Assembly: GCA_016650135.1 (NCBI GenBank)
Contig: JAENWH010000009.1
Coordinates: forward strand, 1-17,939
DNA from: Peptostreptococcaceae bacterium
Lineage (GTDB): Bacteria; Bacillota_A; Clostridia; Peptostreptococcales; Anaerovoracaceae
Direction: 5' to 3'
Length of the DNA stretch: 17,939 bases
Positions 15,221 through 17,939 of the stretch are shown one piece after another (positions within the stretch are counted from its first letter, which is position 1; each line of letters begins with the position of its first letter). The notes below the pieces were generated by a model. It was not told the DNA's origin. It did no database searches and was given only the letters and a program-made list of their open reading frames with translations. Both the position numbers and the translations under genes were made by a program.

Positions 15221-15946
15221 TTATACCACGTTTGCTAACACCTTTCCAATGCTGTCGTTAATCACAAGAGTCGCTCGACGGTCGTATCCAGTTTCCGACT
15301 TATTTATCAGCACTATTTCTTTTCCCTTAAAGTAATTCAAAAGCCCTGCTGCCGGATATACCACTAAGGAGGTTCCGCCGACAATCAGCGTATCTGCATT
15401 ACCAATTGCATTTACAGAGGCTTTTACAGTACCTTCATCTAAACCTTCTTCGTACAAAACTACATCGGGTTTTATGATCCCGCCACACTTTTTGCAGCGA
15501 GGAATCATTTCTTTGAAATTCACAATATATTCAATGTCGTATTTTGCCTTACATTCCATACAGGTATTTCTTCTGACAGAGCCATGAAGTTCATGCACTA
15601 TTTTACTCCCGGCGATTGTATGAAGGCCATCAATATTTTGAGTAATTATTGCCCTAAGCTTTCCTTGAGCTTCAAGTCTGGCAAGCGTAATATGGGCTTG
15701 GTTTGGTTTCGCTTCCAGATAAATCATGTTATTTCTGTAGTAGTCAAAGAACAATTCTGTTTTGTTCATAAAAAAAGTATGGGAAAGCATCTCTTCCGGT
15801 GAATATCCGTATTTCTGCTTAGCAAAATAAAGCCCCGACTCTGATCTGAAGTCGGGGATTCCACTTTCAGTTGATACGCCTGCACCCCCAAAGAATACAA
15901 TGCTTTCACTTTCTTCGATAATTTTTTTAAGTCTGCTGTCCATCAT
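15221..15946 (-). CDS. NAD-dependent protein deacylase (sirtuin)
   Basis: A 241-residue Sir2-family enzyme that removes acetyl or related groups from lysine side chains, consuming NAD and releasing nicotinamide. Signatures: the NAD-binding GAGVSTESGIPDFR (21-34), TQNIDGLH (102-109), the catalytic His121 in HELHGSV, a structural zinc site of Cys129, Cys132, Cys151 and Cys154, and the C-terminal GGTSLVVYPAAGLL. I do not see the Tyr and Arg pair at the positions typical of desuccinylases, which makes deacetylase activity more likely, but this is not firm. The ATG-ATG start (15946/15943) lies 8 nt after the aminotransferase stop, with AGAGTGA as ribosome site. This is the second gene of the operon. 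Confidence 0.93.
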   Translation of the reverse strand: MMDSRLKKIIEESESIVFFGGAGVSTESGIPDFRSESGLYFAKQKYGYSPEEMLSHTFFMNKTELFFDYYRNNMIYLEAKPNQAHITLARLEAQGKLRAIITQNIDGLHTIAGSKIVHELHGSVRRNTCMECKAKYDIEYIVNFKEMIPRCKKCGGIIKPDVVLYEEGLDEGTVKASVNAIGNADTLIVGGTSLVVYPAAGLLNYFKGKEIVLINKSETGYDRRATLVINDSIGKVLANVV

Positions 15947-15954
15947 TTCACTCT

Positions 15955-17166
15955 CTATATCTGTACAGGTTTATTGTTTTCCAGATATTCTTTTATGACT
16001 GCCCCTAAAATTTCCACACCCTTCACGATGTTCTCATCACTTGGCGTAGAAAAATTCATTCTAAATGTTCCAGAAATTTCTTTCTCTTCCACTTCAAAAA
16101 CTCTTCCCGGAACGATAGAAACCTTCTTTTCCCCTGCTAATTTACATAACCCCATTGCGTCATATCCTTCCGGAAGCTGACACCATAGGAACAATCCGCC
16201 GTCAGGTTTATGGAAAATCACCTCTTTAGGGAAATATTTTTCTATGCAACCAGACATTAAATCAAGCTTGTCCTTATATAATTTTCTTACGCTTATTATA
16301 TGCTGATCAAGATTGCATTTTTCCAGATATTCAGCTGCAACCATCATAAAAAACTGATTGGTATGAACATCCGATACCTGTTTAGCAATAACCATTTTCG
16401 CAATGATATCCTTGTGTGCGCACACAAAACCAATCCTGATTCCTGGTGCAAGCACTTTTGAATAAGATCCAACGTAAATAACACGGCCTTCATTATCTAA
16501 ACTCTTGATTGTAGGAATTTCTTCGCCGGTATACCTTAACTCCCCATATGGATTGTCCTCCAATATAATAAAGTCATATTTCCTGGCAAGCTCCAGAACT
16601 TTTTTCCTTCGTTCCAGAGTCATTGTTCTCCCTGACGGGTTTTGGAAGGTGGGAATGGTATATAAAAATCTAACTCGATTATCCTCTTTTACAATGGCCT
16701 CAAGTGATTCAGGTACAATCCCCATCTCATCCATCTCCACTGATTTTAAATTTAAATCGTAGGATTTAAATGCATTGATGGAGCCAATGAAACTTGGGGA
16801 TTCACATATAACTGTATCTCCAGGATTAGTCAGCATCTTGGTAGAAAGTTCCATCCCTTGCTGTCCACCGGAAACAATAATTAACTGATCAAAATCCTTA
16901 CCTATATTCAGCTTTTCTTTAAGCCGTTTTGCTGTTAATTCTCTAAGCGGAGGATACCCTTCAGAAATTCCATACTGCAATGCCTTAGATGGAGAGTTCT
17001 TATAAATGGAGGCGGAAATTTCTGCCATTTCTGCTATTGGAAAGCTTTCTGGTGCTGGATTGCCAGCAGAAAAAGCGATAACGGTTGGATCCTGTGCCAC
17101 TTTTAAAAGTTCTCTGATTGCAGATGCTTCCATACCTTGCATTCTGTCGGAAAGTAAATATTTCAT
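15955..17166 (-). CDS. PLP-dependent class I/II aminotransferase (2-aminoadipate aminotransferase/LysN-like)
   Basis: A 403-residue fold-type I aminotransferase. Landmarks: AFSAGNPAPESFP near the N-terminus, LQYGISEGYPPLRE, the PLP-ring contacts Asn176 (PTFQNPSG) and Asp204/Tyr207 (EDNPYGEL), the Schiff-base Lys237 in GSYSKVLAPGIRIGF, and FRMNFSTPSDENI near the C-terminus. The FSAGNPAPE start and the overall pattern match the LysN/2-aminoadipate and MocR-related group, here without a DNA-binding domain. These enzymes are often broad, acting on aromatic, branched-chain and aminoadipate substrates, so the exact substrate is open. The ATG at 17166 follows GAGGAGAAGAAT. It is the first gene of the five-gene operon and has a strong promoter overlaid by tandem repeats. 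Confidence 0.9.
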   Translation of the reverse strand: MKYLLSDRMQGMEASAIRELLKVAQDPTVIAFSAGNPAPESFPIAEMAEISASIYKNSPSKALQYGISEGYPPLRELTAKRLKEKLNIGKDFDQLIIVSGGQQGMELSTKMLTNPGDTVICESPSFIGSINAFKSYDLNLKSVEMDEMGIVPESLEAIVKEDNRVRFLYTIPTFQNPSGRTMTLERRKKVLELARKYDFIILEDNPYGELRYTGEEIPTIKSLDNEGRVIYVGSYSKVLAPGIRIGFVCAHKDIIAKMVIAKQVSDVHTNQFFMMVAAEYLEKCNLDQHIISVRKLYKDKLDLMSGCIEKYFPKEVIFHKPDGGLFLWCQLPEGYDAMGLCKLAGEKKVSIVPGRVFEVEEKEISGTFRMNFSTPSDENIVKGVEILGAVIKEYLENNKPVQI

Positions 17167-17193
17167 ATTCTTCTCCTCACTGTACTAATTTTT

Positions 17194-17233
17194 ATTCTAT
17201 AGTATTCTATAGTCTTTCATAGTATTTTATAGT
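17194..17233. repeat. Four tandem 10-bp repeats at the transcription start of the operon
   Basis: On the plus strand the unit ATTCTATAGT occurs at 17194-17203 and 17204-17213, then as CTTTCATAGT (17214-17223) and ATTTTATAGT (17224-17233). The period is exactly 10 bp, about one helical turn, so all units face the same side of the DNA. The array starts 3 bp from the -10 element and covers the predicted transcription start and early transcribed region. The units contain CTATAG or close variants. Confidence 0.75.
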
Positions 17234-17236
17234 AAT

Positions 17237-17265
17237 AGTATATCCCACACTCTTAAAATCGTCAA
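17237..17265 (-). promoter_or_regulatory. Strong sigma-A promoter of the aminotransferase-sirtuin-surE operon
   Basis: On the minus strand, TTGACG (17265-17260), a 17-nt spacer, then TATACT (17242-17237). The -35 lies only about 15 nt after the stop of the preceding gene. The predicted start near 17230 falls inside the tandem 10-bp repeats, which are therefore placed to act as an operator. Confidence 0.75.
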
Positions 17266-17267
17266 CT

Positions 17268-17290
17268 TTTAAAGCATTTTTAAAGCATTT
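17268..17290 (-). repeat. 11-bp tandem duplication over a stop codon
   Basis: TTTAAAGCATTT occurs at 17268-17279 and again at 17279-17290 with a period of 11 bp. One copy contains the last codons and stop of the DUF4130-type gene and the other follows it. It looks like a small slippage duplication; no terminator hairpin is seen here. Confidence 0.6.
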
Positions 17291-17939
17291 CCGTCAAATT
17301 TTTCCAGTACCTGACGGGCATCAGATTTTTCTGACATTTTGGATTCAATCTTTCTTTTATTGCTATTGTTTCAAAATACTTTTTCCAGAGCTTTCTGATA
17401 TCATTTTCCTCTTTACTGATGGATGGCATTTTCTGATAATCTTTTTCAGTAAATCCGGAAACATACCAATTTCCTCCCTGCGAGATGATTGCTTTCCCTC
17501 TTCCTGCGTCATGAATAATAAATGGATCATTTTTCAATCGATCACTGAAGTGGCCTCCTATGAATTCCAGGACGTCATGCTCCGGCTCTATTCTGGCATA
17601 CAAAATCCCCCCGTTTATCCCTGAAAACCTTGTCAACCCCAGCATTCTTTCCACTTCTCTACCTATCTTATACTGGGCATTCTCCATTTTTTTCACTATT
17701 GGATTGGTATGGTACAAACTTATTTTATCGCCAAGTTTGAAGCCTAATTCTATATAAGACAAAATAGCCATTTCTTTATCAGGAAGAGAAGAATTGAATA
17801 CACGATAAATTCTTCGCAAATCAATCAATGATATTTTTTTCTCTATCGCCTTATATACTTTAACTGCCTTTCCCTGATCAGTAATAATTTCCACTGACTC
17901 TTCAATTAAGCTGCCCTGGTATTTTTCCGTTGTAGTGAT
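17280..17939 (-). CDS. DUF4130/TIGR03915-type putative DNA metabolism protein (5' end outside the window)
   Basis: About 219 C-terminal codons of a protein that I assign to the family of DNA-metabolism proteins with a DUF4130 domain. The frame remains open to the right edge (ITTTEKYQGSLIEESVEIIT before the GTG at 17894), and this upstream part also fits the family, so the gene is cut by the window, not started at the GTG; about 40-50 residues are missing. Family features: AEPEHD-like ARIEPEHDVLEFIGGHFSDR, FIIHDAGRGKAI, then EENDIRKLWKKYF, IAIKERLNPKCQKNLMPVRY and WKNL at the end. In other genomes this protein is encoded beside a radical SAM protein proposed to repair or modify DNA; that partner would lie to the right. 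The chemistry is unproven. Confidence 0.82.
   Translation of the reverse strand: MTTTEKYQGSLIEESVEIITDQGKAVKVYKAIEKKISLIDLRRIYRVFNSSLPDKEMAILSYIELGFKLGDKISLYHTNPIVKKMENAQYKIGREVERMLGLTRFSGINGGILYARIEPEHDVLEFIGGHFSDRLKNDPFIIHDAGRGKAIISQGGNWYVSGFTEKDYQKMPSISKEENDIRKLWKKYFETIAIKERLNPKCQKNLMPVRYWKNLTEML

Noticed and set aside
17280..17894. A complete 204-residue gene starting at GTG 17894
   Set aside because: The frame stays open to the right edge and the upstream residues also resemble the family, so the gene is truncated by the window.

Overview
The window reads as a chromosomal segment of a low-GC Gram-positive anaerobe, most likely a member of the class Clostridia. The evidence is AT-rich DNA, strong AGGAGG-type ribosome binding sites, sigma-A promoters with 17-18 nt spacers, the MEP isoprenoid gene ispE, a thiolase, a cobalamin-dependent methionine synthase without reactivation domain, an M29 aminopeptidase and a CvpA protein. 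I cannot name the genus. No tRNA, rRNA, CRISPR array, phage or intact transposon is visible; this is mostly housekeeping DNA.

Layout from left to right. (1) Minus strand, 1-2096: a phospho-sugar mutase gene followed by hslO (Hsp33), which runs off the left edge. (2) Plus strand, 2311-5562: a metF-metH pair with its own promoter, divergent from the mutase gene and ended by a strong bidirectional terminator shared with the convergent gene to its right. (3) Minus strand, 5638-8708: tadA, overlapping by 4 nt a gene for an Ig-like single-pass membrane protein, then ispE (TTG start) and a GntR/FCD regulator. (4) Minus strand, 8821-9373: a deletion scar in which the start of an oligopeptide-permease gene (oppB-like) is joined to the end of a peptide-binding-protein gene (oppA-like). 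(5) Plus strand, 9648-11459: an M29 aminopeptidase and a CvpA-family membrane protein. (6) Minus strand, 11609-12787: a stand-alone thiolase gene whose downstream hairpin is built from two perfect inverted DnaA boxes. (7) Minus strand, 12935-17166: a tight five-gene operon (class I/II aminotransferase, sirtuin, SurE, isochorismatase-family hydrolase, DUF2156 protein) driven by a strong promoter overlaid by four tandem 10-bp repeats. (8) Minus strand, 17280 to the right edge: a 5'-truncated DUF4130/TIGR03915-type gene, known elsewhere as the partner of a putative DNA-repair radical SAM protein.

How the genes fit together: metF and metH supply methyl-THF and methionine. The M29 aminopeptidase beside a dead oligopeptide permease suggests a former peptide-uptake and degradation locus that lost its transporter. 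The five-gene operon joins amino-acid transamination, NAD-dependent deacylation, nucleotide dephosphorylation and a hydrolase of unknown substrate. No clearly new system is evident. The most interesting items are the opp deletion scar, the DnaA-box hairpin, the tandem promoter repeats, an insertion inside IspE, and the tadA-coupled membrane protein.
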